A program made the position numbers and the translations under genes. Shown piece by piece: positions 1 to 8,739 of a DNA stretch of 64,000 bases (positions are counted from its first letter, which is position 1; each line of letters starts with the position of its first letter). Source of the DNA: Pseudomonas syringae (lineage in GTDB: Bacteria; Pseudomonadota; Gammaproteobacteria; Pseudomonadales; Pseudomonadaceae); contig NZ_CP066265.1 of NCBI RefSeq assembly GCF_023278085.1, forward strand, positions 3,180,001-3,244,000, written 5' to 3'. The notes under the pieces are model-generated. The model had not been told where the DNA came from. It ran no database searches and was given only the letters and a program-made list of their open reading frames with translations.

Positions 1-403
1 CATCTACATTATGTTCGGACACAAGGCCGGGGCAGACAACGGCGTTCAGACGGCAGCGCTGGGGGTGATCATTGCAGCGATCTTTATCGGACCTGTCGGC
101 GTGGTTCACGCAGGCTGGGCGCTACTGGACATCTCGCTGATACCCGCCGCACTGGGCGTTGCCATCCTGTCGACTGCCCTCCCCTATAGCCTGGAGATGG
201 TCGCCTTGACGCGCATGCCGGCGCGCACGTTCGGCACATTGGCTAGCCTGGAGCCGGTCTTCGCAGCGCTATCAGGATTGATCTTTCTGCACGAAAACCT
301 GTCATTGACCCAGTGGCTGGCAATCGGCGCGATCATCATTGCCTCGATTGGTGCGACGCTGAGCTCGGCACAGGAGAAACCTCAGCTGGTTCCGGCTGAC
401 TGA
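1..403 (+). CDS. RhtA-like threonine/homoserine exporter, 5'-truncated
   Basis: This is the C-terminal part of an EamA/DMT-superfamily inner-membrane exporter. The reading frame is already open at base 2, so the gene begins outside the window. What remains is about 133 residues with several hydrophobic helices and the EamA-like segment around LEPVFAALSGLIFLHENLSL, followed by a short polar tail. The sequence resembles RhtA-type threonine/homoserine exporters; that family assignment is from recall and the substrate is inference. No neighbour in the window helps. The following 165 bases hold only the upstream region of the next small gene. Confidence 0.8.
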   Translation, partial: IYIMFGHKAGADNGVQTAALGVIIAAIFIGPVGVVHAGWALLDISLIPAALGVAILSTALPYSLEMVALTRMPARTFGTLASLEPVFAALSGLIFLHENLSLTQWLAIGAIIIASIGATLSSAQEKPQLVPAD

Positions 404-568
404 GCGACGACTCAGGGCGAGAAACGACATGGCACTAGCATTTGTCACGCGCTTGAGCCATGTTAAACACCTGATTGATCTGTTTAAGATTTTTGCGTTG
501 GGGTCTCATCGGCGTGCGAGTCACCCACTGCGGGGACAGCAGCCCCTATTGACCGTCTAAGGACAGGA

Positions 569-883
569 ATGAAATTCATTTTTATCGTATTGGCCATGCT
601 TGTGGTGGCCGGCTGTGCGGCGACATCCAAACCGGTCATGCAAGGCAAGCGTGGCATTCATATCAATTGCTCGGGGCTTTCATCGTCCTGGGCAAAATGC
701 TATGACCTGGCGACCAATGCCTGCACCTCGAAGTCATTCAAGGTGATTGCCAAATCCGGCGACGTCGCAGAAGAGCCAGAAGATTATCCGTTCGGGCTCA
801 ATCCGGCAGGCTATACCAGTCGCAGCATGATCATCGTCTGCAGAAAACGCGCTCCACTGGCTGATCCACTGCCGCAGCACTGA
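569..883 (+). CDS. small predicted lipoprotein
   Basis: A 104-residue protein with a classic lipoprotein signal: Met-Lys, a hydrophobic core, and a lipobox ending VVAGC at about residues 12-16. Mature residues include four further cysteines, two of them close together (KCYDLATNAC), suggesting a disulfide-stabilised envelope protein. The start at 569 follows AAGGACAGGA directly. I do not recognise a named family. It stands alone between the exporter fragment and the convergent aminopeptidase gene. Outer or inner membrane lipid anchoring is inferred from the signal only. Confidence 0.7.
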   Translation: MKFIFIVLAMLVVAGCAATSKPVMQGKRGIHINCSGLSSSWAKCYDLATNACTSKSFKVIAKSGDVAEEPEDYPFGLNPAGYTSRSMIIVCRKRAPLADPLPQH

Positions 884-910
884 AGCTGCGGCAATGCCAA
901 AAGCCTTCCC

Positions 911-2719
911 CTAGACCGCTACGGTGCGCGCCTGTAGCCAGAGCAATGCAGCGCCCCGCAGAAGCGGACTCAGTCTGGCCCTGACGTGAGCATGGTAGCT
1001 GTTCAGCCAGTTGCGCTCCTCTTCGTTCAACATTGATATCTCAATGCAGCGTGTATCGATCGGGCACAAGGTCAGGGTTTCGAAGCGCAGAAACTCACCA
1101 AACTCGGTGCTGCCTGCTGGCTGATTGATCACCAGGTTTTCGATACGTACGCCCCAGCGACCCGGCCGATAGGTCCCAGGCTCGATGGACGTAATCATTC
1201 CCGGCAACATCGCTGTCTGAGGCGTAGCCGGTGCCTGATAGGCGATAACCTGCGGCCCTTCGTGGACGTTCAGGAAATAGCCGACGCCGTGCCCGGTGCC
1301 ATGTCCGTAATTCACGCCTTCCGTCCACAGGGGAGCGCGCGCGATCGCATCCAGCAGCGGCGAAAGAATACCCTTCGGAAAATGCGTGCGAGACAAGGCA
1401 ATTACGCCCTTCAGCACTCGCGCACAATCCTGTTTCTGTTCAGCGCTGGGCGTTCCTATCGCAACCATGCGGGTGATATCGGTTGTGCCACCCGGGTACT
1501 GCCCACCCGAGTCGATCAGCAACAGTCCATCACCCTCGATGCGCGCGTGCTCGGCTTCGGTCGCGCGGTAATGCGGCATCGCCCCGTTGGCATTGAAGCC
1601 TGCGATGGTGGCAAAACTGGGGGATACGTAACCCGGACGCCGCTCACGCGCCTGCGTCAGCATTTCATCGATGGTCAGTTCGCTGACCGGCTGACGACCC
1701 AGGGCACTGTCCAGCCAGGCGAAGAACTCGCACAGCGCTGCGCCGTCCTGCTCCATCGCCTCTCGGATATGAGCAGTGTCGGTTTCAGTCTTCTGTGCTT
1801 TCAGAAGCGTGCTCGGGTTTAGCCCTTCGACCAGCGTGACTTCACTGTCCAGGTAATCGAGCAGACCACAGGTGACTCGCGCCGGGTCGACCAACAGCCG
1901 CGCGTCTTTCGGCACCTTGCGCAAGGCCGCGCCGATCTGCGTGTATTCGGCGATGTTGACCCCGTCACGTTCAAGGCTGGAGCGGACGGCTTCGGGGACT
2001 TTTTTCGAGTCGACGAACAGCGTGACGCCGGTAGGCCCGATGACAGCGAAGGATATGAACACAGGATTGTAGGAGACATCGGAGCCACGCAAATTGAACA
2101 GCCAGGCAATGTCATCCAGTGTGGCGATGAAGTGCCAGTCAGCATTGCGTTCGGTCATGATCTTGCGCACCTGAGCGAGCTTTTCAACGCGCTTCAGGGA
2201 AGCCTGCGGCGGCAAGTGTTCATACACCGGAAGCGTTGGCAACGCAGGACGATCCTGCCAGAGCTCTATCAGCAGATCGATATCGGTACGCAGCCGCGCA
2301 CCCCGCTCATAAAGCTTGCTGGCCAGCGTGCGCGAAGAGGCGACCGCCAGAACAGCACCGTCAACCGCAACCACGCTTTCGGCCTGGGCCTGCTCAGCCA
2401 GCCATTCCAGAGGGCCTGGCTGACCTGGCAACAGCTTGACCAGCTCGATACCGCTGCCAGCCAGCTCCTTGGTGGCTTGCTCCCAGTAGCGACTGTCAGC
2501 CCATACGCCTGCGAAGTCGTGGGTGATGATCAGCGTACCGACCGAGCCGTGAAAGCCGGACAGCCATTGGCGCCCCTGCCAGTAGCCGGGCAGGTACTCG
2601 GAGAGATGAGGGTCCGCTGACGGTACCAGCCAGGCATCGATGCGCTCGCGCCTCATCAAGGCGCGGGTTTGCGCCAAACGTTCTGCCACGTCTGCACTGG
2701 CACTGGATTGCGTACTCAT
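911..2719 (-). CDS. M24B family Xaa-Pro aminopeptidase
   Basis: A 602-residue, probably cytoplasmic metallo-aminopeptidase of the PepP/creatinase family, which removes N-terminal residues preceding proline. The first 300 residues show two creatinase-type N-terminal domains. The catalytic pita-bread domain follows, with metal ligands visible in LLIDSGGQY (Asp), GTTDITR (Asp), NYGHGTGHGVG (His), SIEPGTY (Glu) and RIENL (Glu). The length of about 600 matches the long three-domain subgroup rather than the 440-residue PepP. The start at 2719 is preceded by AGGAGACTCA on the minus strand. It lies 57 bases downstream of the cysteine-desulfurase-like gene and may share its transcript. Confidence 0.92.
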   Translation of the reverse strand: MSTQSSASADVAERLAQTRALMRRERIDAWLVPSADPHLSEYLPGYWQGRQWLSGFHGSVGTLIITHDFAGVWADSRYWEQATKELAGSGIELVKLLPGQPGPLEWLAEQAQAESVVAVDGAVLAVASSRTLASKLYERGARLRTDIDLLIELWQDRPALPTLPVYEHLPPQASLKRVEKLAQVRKIMTERNADWHFIATLDDIAWLFNLRGSDVSYNPVFISFAVIGPTGVTLFVDSKKVPEAVRSSLERDGVNIAEYTQIGAALRKVPKDARLLVDPARVTCGLLDYLDSEVTLVEGLNPSTLLKAQKTETDTAHIREAMEQDGAALCEFFAWLDSALGRQPVSELTIDEMLTQARERRPGYVSPSFATIAGFNANGAMPHYRATEAEHARIEGDGLLLIDSGGQYPGGTTDITRMVAIGTPSAEQKQDCARVLKGVIALSRTHFPKGILSPLLDAIARAPLWTEGVNYGHGTGHGVGYFLNVHEGPQVIAYQAPATPQTAMLPGMITSIEPGTYRPGRWGVRIENLVINQPAGSTEFGEFLRFETLTLCPIDTRCIEISMLNEEERNWLNSYHAHVRARLSPLLRGAALLWLQARTVAV

Positions 2720-2776
2720 TGAGTCTCCTGCTGAACCGGAAATTGACGGCTGTCGTGGGTTCAGATAATGGAGTAC

Positions 2777-3970
2777 TCATCGAGCCTGAGCAACCGCCCA
2801 GAACGCTGGCCGGGCAAGACAGTCCCGGACAGCCTCGGCGGCGTGTTCGATATCCTGGTCCCGCGTGAAACGCCCAAGGCTCAGGCGAATGGTCTGACCC
2901 GCCGCCTGTGGGCTGTGCCCCAGAGCCAGGAGAACATGCGAGGGTGCGCTCTTCGCCGAATTGCAGGCCGAGGTAGAGGAGAACGCCAGCCTTTCACCCA
3001 GCGCCTTTACATCAAGATCTCTGTTACCAAACGTAAGACTGAGTATGTTGGCAATCCGCTGTGTGGGACTGCCGTTGATACACAGCCCGGGGATATCCGC
3101 GAGGCGTTCGCATAAAAGCCCGTTCAGCCGCCTTGTTTCAAGGATCTCCTGATCAAGCGCCTCGGCGGCCAGTGCAAAGGCTGCGCCCATTCCGGCAATC
3201 TGATGCGTCGCCAGCGTGCCCGAACGCAGGCCGCATTCATGCCCGCCACCGTGGATCTGCGCCAGAACGCGCTGTTGCGCACGCGGGCCTACGTACAGAG
3301 CACCGATACCCTTGGGCCCGTAGATCTTGTGTGCAGAGAACGACATCAGGTCTACGGCAATCTGGCTCAGGTCGATCGGCAATTTGCCAGCACCCTGAGC
3401 CGCATCCACATGCAACAGCGCGCCGTGCGCACGTACCCGCCTGCCGGTCTCGGCAATGTCGTTGACCGTGCCCAATTCGTTGTTGACCAACATCAGTGAA
3501 ACCAGAAATGTATCGTCACGTAATGCAGCGCTGACCGCATCCGGACTGATCAGGCCATCAGCGTCCGGGGCCAGCCAGGTGACGTCGATACCCTCCTCCT
3601 GCAATTGACGGGCAGTATCAAGTGTTGCCTTGTGCTCGATCTGGCTGGTGATGATATGACCGGTTACGCGTCCACCGTCTGCCGCAAGGCGCTTTGCGCG
3701 TTCGTGAGCCACGCCCTTGATTGCCAGATTACTGGACTCGGTAGCACCAGAGGTCCAGATGATCTGCGTAGCCTGCGCACCGACCAGGTTCGCTACCTGC
3801 TGGCGAGCCTGCTCTACCGTCAGGCGGGCTCTTTGCCCGAACGCATGAGAACTGGAAGCAGGGTTACCGAAGTTTCCCGACATGCCCAGACAATCAACCA
3901 TCACTTTGATGACTCGCTCGTCCACCGGTGTGGTGGCCGCATAATCAAAGTACAGCGCTGACTCTTTCAT
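2777..3970 (-). CDS. cysteine desulfurase-like class V aminotransferase
   Basis: A PLP enzyme of the NifS/IscS type, which extracts sulfane sulfur from cysteine. From the start at 3970 it has 397 residues. The PLP lysine is Lys215 in SFSAHKIYGPKG, and the active-site cysteine loop is present as SSTSACNSAKSAPSHVL. The frame stays open up to 4102, but the ATG at 3970 has a good ribosome site (AGAGGA) and begins the conserved ALYFDYAATTPVDE stretch, so I use it. No iscU, iscR or suf genes are nearby, so it is not the housekeeping Isc enzyme. It may serve a sulfur-scavenging role near ssuE (inference). Confidence 0.88.
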   Translation of the reverse strand: MKESALYFDYAATTPVDERVIKVMVDCLGMSGNFGNPASSSHAFGQRARLTVEQARQQVANLVGAQATQIIWTSGATESSNLAIKGVAHERAKRLAADGGRVTGHIITSQIEHKATLDTARQLQEEGIDVTWLAPDADGLISPDAVSAALRDDTFLVSLMLVNNELGTVNDIAETGRRVRAHGALLHVDAAQGAGKLPIDLSQIAVDLMSFSAHKIYGPKGIGALYVGPRAQQRVLAQIHGGGHECGLRSGTLATHQIAGMGAAFALAAEALDQEILETRRLNGLLCERLADIPGLCINGSPTQRIANILSLTFGNRDLDVKALGERLAFSSTSACNSAKSAPSHVLLALGHSPQAAGQTIRLSLGRFTRDQDIEHAAEAVRDCLARPAFWAVAQAR

Positions 3971-4110
3971 GAGATTTCCTCTGAATGGCACAGTCCGGAT
4001 GCCCTGCTCGCAGCAATGGGCATTGATCTGGTCGCGCAAACCGCGCCTGGACGTAGTGCCATCACGTGACGAACCATGAGGAGATAATGCATCAACCGAC
4101 ATAGAACTAA

Positions 4111-4129
4111 AAATTCTAATTTAGAATTT
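4111..4129. promoter_or_regulatory. perfect AT-rich dyad
   Basis: AAATTCTAATTTAGAATTT is a 9+1+9 perfect inverted repeat, about 140 bases upstream of the cysteine-desulfurase-like gene and 225 bases upstream of the ssuE promoter element. It looks like an operator, but I cannot name the regulator. Confidence 0.4.
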
Positions 4130-4202
4130 ATATATAGCTTAATGGAATATAAAGATTGATTGTTCACCAAGATCGACCAGAACCCGATCTGACAGCAATC
4201 GA

Positions 4203-4220
4203 CTGTTGCTGCAGCAACAG
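4203..4220. promoter_or_regulatory. 18-bp palindrome, possible activator site for ssuE
   Basis: CTGTTGCTGCAGCAACAG is perfectly palindromic. It lies about 110-125 bases upstream of the -24/-12 element of ssuE, the normal distance for a sigma-54 enhancer-binding protein. Its half-sites CTGTTG/CAACAG also occur in the palindrome at the ssuD promoter (21850-21878). Binding by the SfnR-like activator at 23065 is inference. Confidence 0.45.
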
Positions 4221-4326
4221 CCGTTCAACAGTTATCAGCTGGCGCATCAGTTATTTTTATCAGCGGAGGTTATGTGGAACACATTCTGGGCCCGCTCAGC
4301 CGGGCAATTGGGAAGATTCCGTGAGG

Positions 4327-4343
4327 CTGGCACACTAGCTGCT
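4327..4343 (+). promoter_or_regulatory. sigma-54 (-24/-12) promoter candidate for ssuE
   Basis: CTGGCACACTAGCTGCT matches the YTGGCAC-N5-TTGCW pattern with exact GG-N10-GC spacing (GG at 4329-4330, GC at 4341-4342). Transcription would begin near 4354, leaving room for the AAGGAA ribosome site before the ATG at 4378. Confidence 0.65.
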
Positions 4344-4377
4344 TGGCAGGGTGACGCTTATCGCAAGGAATTCCCGC

Positions 4378-4959
4378 ATGCTCGTTGTTTCACTTTCCGG
4401 CAGTCCGTCCCTCAAATCCCGCTCGGGTGTTGTTCTCGCCCACGCCAGCAGCTGGTTGCAGAGCCATGGTGTTGCAGTGACCACATTACGCATTCGCGAC
4501 TTCAATGCCGAAGACCTGTTGTTCGCTCGCTTTGACAGCCCGCAGGTGGTGGAGTTTGTCGAAGCCGTCAGGCAGGCCGACGGTTTGCTGATCGGGACGC
4601 CGGTCTACAAGGCGTCATTCTCCGGCGCGCTGAAAACCCTGCTCGACCTGCTGCCGGAACGTGCCCTGCACGGCAAAGTGGTGCTGCCACTGGCAACCGG
4701 CGGCAGCATTGCCCACATGCTGGCGGTGGATTACGCGCTCAAACCGGTGCTTTCAACCCTCAAATCCCAGGAAGTGCTGCACGGCATCTTTGCCATCGAT
4801 ACGCAGATCAGCTACGGCGACAATGAAGAAGGCGGGACACTGGACGACGTCCTGATCGAACGTCTGCACGAAGGGCTGGAACACTTCTATCACGGCCTGC
4901 AACGCCGATTGCAGGCACGTCATAAACAGGCAGGCGGGCCTTTACAACTGGCGCTATAG
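4378..4959 (+). CDS. ssuE: NADPH-dependent FMN reductase, SsuE/MsuE type
   Basis: A 193-residue flavodoxin-fold reductase that supplies FMNH2 to two-component sulfonate monooxygenases such as SsuD. The N-terminus [16 protein letters not shown] contains the phosphate-binding SGSP loop typical of the family, and [21 protein letters not shown] is the conserved FMN-binding segment. The start at 4378 is chosen over the in-frame start at 4351 because AAGGAA precedes it at proper spacing and it begins at the family's usual first residues. Its partner ssuD is not adjacent but lies at 21.9 kb with a sigma-54 activator. Both genes carry GG-N10-GC elements, suggesting common control under sulfate limitation (inference). 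Confidence 0.9.
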   Translation: MLVVSLSGSPSLKSRSGVVLAHASSWLQSHGVAVTTLRIRDFNAEDLLFARFDSPQVVEFVEAVRQADGLLIGTPVYKASFSGALKTLLDLLPERALHGKVVLPLATGGSIAHMLAVDYALKPVLSTLKSQEVLHGIFAIDTQISYGDNEEGGTLDDVLIERLHEGLEHFYHGLQRRLQARHKQAGGPLQLAL

Positions 4960-4995
4960 CACCGGAGGGCCTCTGATGATTCGTTGTTGCCAGGT

Positions 4996-5604
4996 TTAAT
5001 GCTCGACAAACAACGGATACAGCGATGCGACCAGCAAGGCGGCCATCACACCGTTGAAAATCCGCAGCCCGACGGGATCGCGCAACACGTTGCGCAGCAG
5101 GCTGCCGAAACCAGCCCACACGCCGACGCTGGGCAGGTTGATCAATGCGAATACCGCCGAGATCACCACCACGTTGTAGAAATAGCCCTGCATCGGCGTG
5201 TAGGTGCTGATTGCCCCGATCGCCATGATCCATGCCTTCGGATTGACCCACTGAAAAAGCGCCGCGTTCATGAAACTGAAAGGCTTGCCTTTGCTTTCGA
5301 TATTTTCGGCGGCCGGGCCTGACGTGGCGATCTTCCAGGCAAGGTACAGAAGATAGGCAGCGCCCACATAGCGCAGAACGGTGTAAAGCACCGGCCATGC
5401 CTTGAACACGCTGCCGAGCCCGAAGCCGACTGCCAGCACCAGAACGAAAAAGCCGACGCTGATGCCCAGCATGTGCGGGAGGGTGCGGCTGAAACCGAAA
5501 TTGACGCCTGACGCGAGCAGCATCATGTTGTTCGGGCCAGGCGTGACTGAGGTCACAAAGGCGAACAGCGCGAACGCCAGCAGTAGATCAAATGAAAGCA
5601 CCAT
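4996..5604 (-). CDS. LysE/RhtB family amino-acid exporter
   Basis: A roughly 202-residue inner-membrane protein with about six hydrophobic segments and the family signature VTSVTPGPNNMMLLASGVNFG near the N-terminus. Members export amino acids or related small molecules; the substrate here cannot be read from the sequence. An in-frame GTG at 5634 would add ten residues, but its AGGGTGA lies directly against the codon. The ATG at 5604 gives the family's usual N-terminus, though its ribosome site is weak. It converges on ssuE, with 36 bases between the stops. Confidence 0.88.
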   Translation of the reverse strand: MVLSFDLLLAFALFAFVTSVTPGPNNMMLLASGVNFGFSRTLPHMLGISVGFFVLVLAVGFGLGSVFKAWPVLYTVLRYVGAAYLLYLAWKIATSGPAAENIESKGKPFSFMNAALFQWVNPKAWIMAIGAISTYTPMQGYFYNVVVISAVFALINLPSVGVWAGFGSLLRNVLRDPVGLRIFNGVMAALLVASLYPLFVEH

Positions 5605-5727
5605 CAAGACTGTCCAGATCAATGAGTCGGGCACTCACCCTATCGAACGCTCGACAGGAAACACACGGACAGTTGGGCGAAACTTTAAGCCATACAGTTC
5701 GGCAAGAAATGAAAATGACGCAGACTG

Positions 5728-6009
5728 TCAGCCTTGTGGCTGCAGTGTTTGCGAACCCAGATCAACGTTTACTTCACCGCCCTTGTCGAAATCACGCGCC
5801 TGTTGAATTTGCGGATCTGCCATCAGTTGCGCCTTGCGTGCCTGGTACTCATCAAACGACAGGCCACGACGGTTCAGGTCTTCGAGGGCCAGTTGATGGC
5901 TTTCCTGAGTACTGAACGGGCGCTGCTCGACCGCATGATGGGTGGAACAGCCAGAAAGCAGGGCTACGCTGAATGTCAGGACGAGCGCAAAGGCAAACAG
6001 CTGGTTCAT
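5728..6009 (-). CDS. small predicted lipoprotein
   Basis: A 93-residue protein starting at 6009, where GGAGACC precedes the ATG; the in-frame ATG at 6033 would put eight charged residues before the signal. It begins MNQLFAFALVLTFSVALLSGC, a lipoprotein signal with lipobox LSGC. The mature part is hydrophilic, with the stretch LSFDEYQARKAQLMADPQIQQA resembling short conserved regions of small envelope proteins. Family unknown to me. It stands alone between the LysE gene and the LysR gene, all on the minus strand. Confidence 0.72.
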   Translation of the reverse strand: MNQLFAFALVLTFSVALLSGCSTHHAVEQRPFSTQESHQLALEDLNRRGLSFDEYQARKAQLMADPQIQQARDFDKGGEVNVDLGSQTLQPQG

Positions 6010-6097
6010 GTGAGGTCTCCGGGAGGGCTTCATTTCGGGAATGAAGCAAGGTTACGCCCGCGCCTGCCGCAGCAAAAATCAACCGCCGTGATAGTGG

Positions 6098-6988
6098 CTA
6101 TCGACTTGCCCGCGCATTTTCGATCAATACCTCCCGCAATGCCTGTGCGGCTGCCGACAGCTTGTGGTCAGCGAGCATCATCAAGCCGATACGACGTTCG
6201 ATGCGCGGTTCGACCAGAGCGATGCAACGCGCGCCCAATTCCTGCATCTGACCGATGCACAGCGACGGCACCGCGCTGACGCCCAGACCGTTGGCAACCA
6301 TGCGGCCTACCGTGGAAAGCTGATGACTTTCAAACGCCACCGACAGCTTGCCGTGCCAGGGCTCGATAGCCTGCTCCAACAGCAGGCGCACGGCGGAAGG
6401 TCGTTGCAGGGCAATGAAATCTTCGCCCAACAACTCCTCCCATGACACTTCACTGCGCTCGGCCAAGGGCGAATCCTGCGCAACCACAGCCACGAAGCGA
6501 TCCATGTAAAACGGCGTAAACAGCAAAGCGCTGCTGGACTCGGGTTCGAAACCGATCCCCAGTTCGACACGCCGATGGCGGACCATTTCCAGCACTTGCT
6601 CATTGACCACGTCATGCACCGCGACATTGACCCGTGGGTAACGTCGGCGAAAAACCTTCAGCGCTCCGGGCAGCAGGTTGCCTGCAAACGACGGCATCGC
6701 CGCGATGGAAACCCGGCCCATTTGCAGGGTGAAGCGCTGACGCAGCAGCTCCTCGGTATTGTCCCAGTCCGCCAACAGCTGTCGCGCCAGAGGCAACAGG
6801 GTTTCTCCTTCAGGCGTCAGGCCCACGCTGCGCGTGGTGCGCGTCAGCAACTGGCCGCCCAGATCCTCCTCCAGCGCCTTGATCATCAGGCTCAGTGCCG
6901 GTTGCGACACGTTCAGCCGCTCGCCGGCCTGAGCAAAACTCAGGTACTGCGCGACTGCCAGAAAAGCCCGAAGCTGCTTGACGTTCAT
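6098..6988 (-). CDS. LysR-family transcriptional regulator of the CoA-transferase operon
   Basis: A 296-residue regulator. Residues 1-60 form the winged HTH (MNVKQLRAFLAVAQYLSFAQAGERLNVSQPALS), followed by a linker helix and a periplasmic-binding-protein-like effector domain (from about residue 90). It is divergent from the CoA-transferase/AtoE operon, with 129 bases between the two starts, and a large inverted repeat sits in that gap (6992-7025), immediately against its own start. By the usual LysR arrangement it probably controls the divergent operon and itself. The co-inducer may be a short-chain oxoacid or fatty acid (inference). Confidence 0.9.
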   Translation of the reverse strand: MNVKQLRAFLAVAQYLSFAQAGERLNVSQPALSLMIKALEEDLGGQLLTRTTRSVGLTPEGETLLPLARQLLADWDNTEELLRQRFTLQMGRVSIAAMPSFAGNLLPGALKVFRRRYPRVNVAVHDVVNEQVLEMVRHRRVELGIGFEPESSSALLFTPFYMDRFVAVVAQDSPLAERSEVSWEELLGEDFIALQRPSAVRLLLEQAIEPWHGKLSVAFESHQLSTVGRMVANGLGVSAVPSLCIGQMQELGARCIALVEPRIERRIGLMMLADHKLSAAAQALREVLIENARASR

Positions 6989-6991
6989 ATA

Positions 6992-7025
6992 TTTGTTTTT
7001 CTTATCAATTGATCAGAAAAACAAA
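6992..7025. promoter_or_regulatory. 34-bp dyad, probable LysR operator
   Basis: TTTGTTTTTCT (6992-7002) and AGAAAAACAAA (7015-7025) are exact 11-base inverted arms around a centre containing the palindrome TCAATTGA. The dyad lies three bases upstream of the LysR start and about 93 bases upstream of the CoA-transferase start, as expected for an autoregulatory LysR site. Confidence 0.6.
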
Positions 7026-7117
7026 ATTAACAAATCATTGATACCGGGAGAAGATGCAAGCCATACGATCCTTCGGCAATACGATTGCCGGTCAACAACT
7101 ATAAAAGGCGGATCATC

Positions 7118-7819
7118 ATGGCTGGACTCGACAAACGAGTAGCGACCTACGAAGAAGCCCTCGCCGGGCTCACTGACAACATGACCGTGCTGTGCGGCGG
7201 TTTTGGCCTGTGCGGCATCCCGGAGAACCTGATCGCGCAGATCAAGCGCATGGGTATCAAGGGCCTGACCGTGGTCTCCAACAATTGTGGCGTCGACGGC
7301 TTTGGGCTGGGCATCCTGCTCGAGGACCGGCAGATCCGGAAAATGATTTCGTCCTATGTCGGCGAGAACGCGCTGTTCGAGCAGCAGCTGCTCAGCGGTG
7401 AACTGGAAGTCGAGCTCACCCCGCAAGGCACCCTTGCCGAAAAACTGCGCGCAGGCGGCGCTGGCATTCCAGCGTTCTATACCGCGACCGGTTACGGCAC
7501 ACCCGTGGCAGAAGGCAAGGAGACCCGTCAGTTCAATGGTCGCAACGTGATTCTGGAAGAAGCCATTACGGGTGATTTCGCACTGATCAAAGGCTGGAAA
7601 GCCGATCATTTCGGTAACGTGATCTATCGTCACACCGCGCAGAACTTCAATCCGGTCGTCGCGACGGCGGGCAGGATCACGGTGGTCGAAGTCGAGGAAA
7701 TCGTCGAGCCGGGCGTATTGCTGCCGACTGAGATTCACACGCCGGGTATCTACGTGGACCGCGTGATTCAAGGCACCTTCGAGAAGCGCATCGAACAGCG
7801 CACCGTCAGAAAAGCCTGA
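7118..7819 (+). CDS. 3-oxoacid CoA-transferase subunit A
   Basis: A 233-residue alpha subunit of a succinyl-CoA:3-oxoacid (or acetoacetate) CoA-transferase, which moves CoA onto acetoacetate or related 3-oxoacids. The family-I glycine-rich motif is visible as [14 protein letters not shown] at residues 26-39. The start at 7118 follows AAGGCGGATC; an in-frame upstream start at 7085 lacks support. It is 46 bases ahead of the beta subunit and shares an operon with an AtoE-type permease, so the operon probably takes up and activates short-chain 3-oxo or fatty acids. There is no adjacent thiolase, so cleavage to acetyl-CoA must be encoded elsewhere. Confidence 0.92.
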   Translation: MAGLDKRVATYEEALAGLTDNMTVLCGGFGLCGIPENLIAQIKRMGIKGLTVVSNNCGVDGFGLGILLEDRQIRKMISSYVGENALFEQQLLSGELEVELTPQGTLAEKLRAGGAGIPAFYTATGYGTPVAEGKETRQFNGRNVILEEAITGDFALIKGWKADHFGNVIYRHTAQNFNPVVATAGRITVVEVEEIVEPGVLLPTEIHTPGIYVDRVIQGTFEKRIEQRTVRKA

Positions 7820-7865
7820 TCACCCAGCCTTGTGCGGCCATACAACAACAAAGAGATTTCAGACC

Positions 7866-8522
7866 ATGGCACTTTCCCGCGAACAAATGGCTCAACGCGT
7901 CGCTCGTGAACTCAAGGACGGCTATTACGTCAACCTGGGCATCGGCATTCCGACGCTGGTCGCCAATTACGTGCCGGACGATATCGACGTCATGCTGCAA
8001 TCGGAAAATGGCCTGCTCGGCATGGGCGCGTTTCCGACCGAAGACACCATCGACGCCGACATGATCAACGCCGGCAAGCAAACGGTGACCGCGCGTATCG
8101 GCGCATCGATTTTCTCCTCGGCTGAATCCTTCGCCATGATCCGCGGCGGCCATGTCGACCTCACAGTGCTGGGCGCTTTCGAGGTGGACGTCGAAGGCAA
8201 TATCGCGTCGTGGATGATCCCCGGCAAACTGGTCAAGGGCATGGGCGGCGCGATGGACCTGGTGGCCGGTGCCGACAACATCATCGTGACCATGACCCAT
8301 GCTTCAAAGGACGGCGAATCCAAACTGCTGCCGCGCTGCAGCCTGCCACTGACCGGCGCGGGCTGCATCCGCAAGGTGCTGACCGACCTGGCGTACCTTG
8401 AAATTGAAAACGGCGCCTTCATCCTCCGCGAACGCGCTCCGGGTGTCAGCGTGGAAGAAATCGTCGCAAAGACCGCAGGCAAACTGATCGTGCCGGATGA
8501 CGTGATCGAGATGAGTTTCTGA
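7866..8522 (+). CDS. 3-oxoacid CoA-transferase subunit B
   Basis: A 218-residue beta subunit carrying the catalytic glutamate in the SENG motif (VMLQSENGLLGMG), which forms the glutamyl-CoA thioester intermediate in this enzyme family. GIGIPTLVANYVPDD near residue 30 and the GGAMDLV segment are also family features. The start at 7866 is the first codon of the conserved MALSREQMAQRVA; the frame runs open from 7830. It acts as a heteromer with subunit A. Downstream a REP-type palindrome separates it from the permease gene, which may modulate mRNA 3' ends within the operon. Confidence 0.93.
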   Translation: MALSREQMAQRVARELKDGYYVNLGIGIPTLVANYVPDDIDVMLQSENGLLGMGAFPTEDTIDADMINAGKQTVTARIGASIFSSAESFAMIRGGHVDLTVLGAFEVDVEGNIASWMIPGKLVKGMGGAMDLVAGADNIIVTMTHASKDGESKLLPRCSLPLTGAGCIRKVLTDLAYLEIENGAFILRERAPGVSVEEIVAKTAGKLIVPDDVIEMSF

Positions 8523-8570
8523 GGGTTCTGCGCCTCTCGATCCGATGCCCGCAGCATGGCGCAGCATTTT

Positions 8571-8660
8571 GACGCAGAGCGCCGGAACGAGAAATGTATC
8601 TGAGTGCGACTCTCGCTCCCACGCTCCAGCGTGGGAGCGCTGTTCTGGACGCTCTGCGTC
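8571..8660. repeat. REPIN-like inverted repeat
   Basis: GACGCAGAGCG (8571-8581) and its inverted copy CGCTCTGCGTC (8650-8660) flank a central hairpin: CGCTCCCACGCT (8614-8625), two-base loop, AGCGTGGGAGCG (8628-8639). This is the paired arrangement of a REP doublet. The same end motif appears at 16082 and at both ends of the repeat at 24190-24542. It lies between CoA-transferase subunit B and the permease gene. Confidence 0.8.
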
Positions 8661-8739
8661 CGATCTGGCGTGCACGGTTGCGTGCTAACACCGCTTTGCG
8701 ATCTCCCCCACTAATAATTACAAAAAAGAGGTGCCTCTG

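Larger units (their letters stand above)
3971..4377. other. 407-base divergent intergenic region
   Basis: This gap separates the leftward cysteine-desulfurase-like gene from the rightward ssuE gene. It holds an AT-rich dyad at 4111-4129, an 18-base perfect palindrome at 4203-4220 and a sigma-54-type element at 4327-4343, each listed separately. I see no convincing gene in it. Confidence 0.6.

Noticed and set aside
3970..4102. 44-residue N-terminal extension of the cysteine-desulfurase-like protein
   Set aside because: The downstream ATG at 3970 has a strong ribosome site and starts the conserved domain; the extension has no recognisable targeting function.
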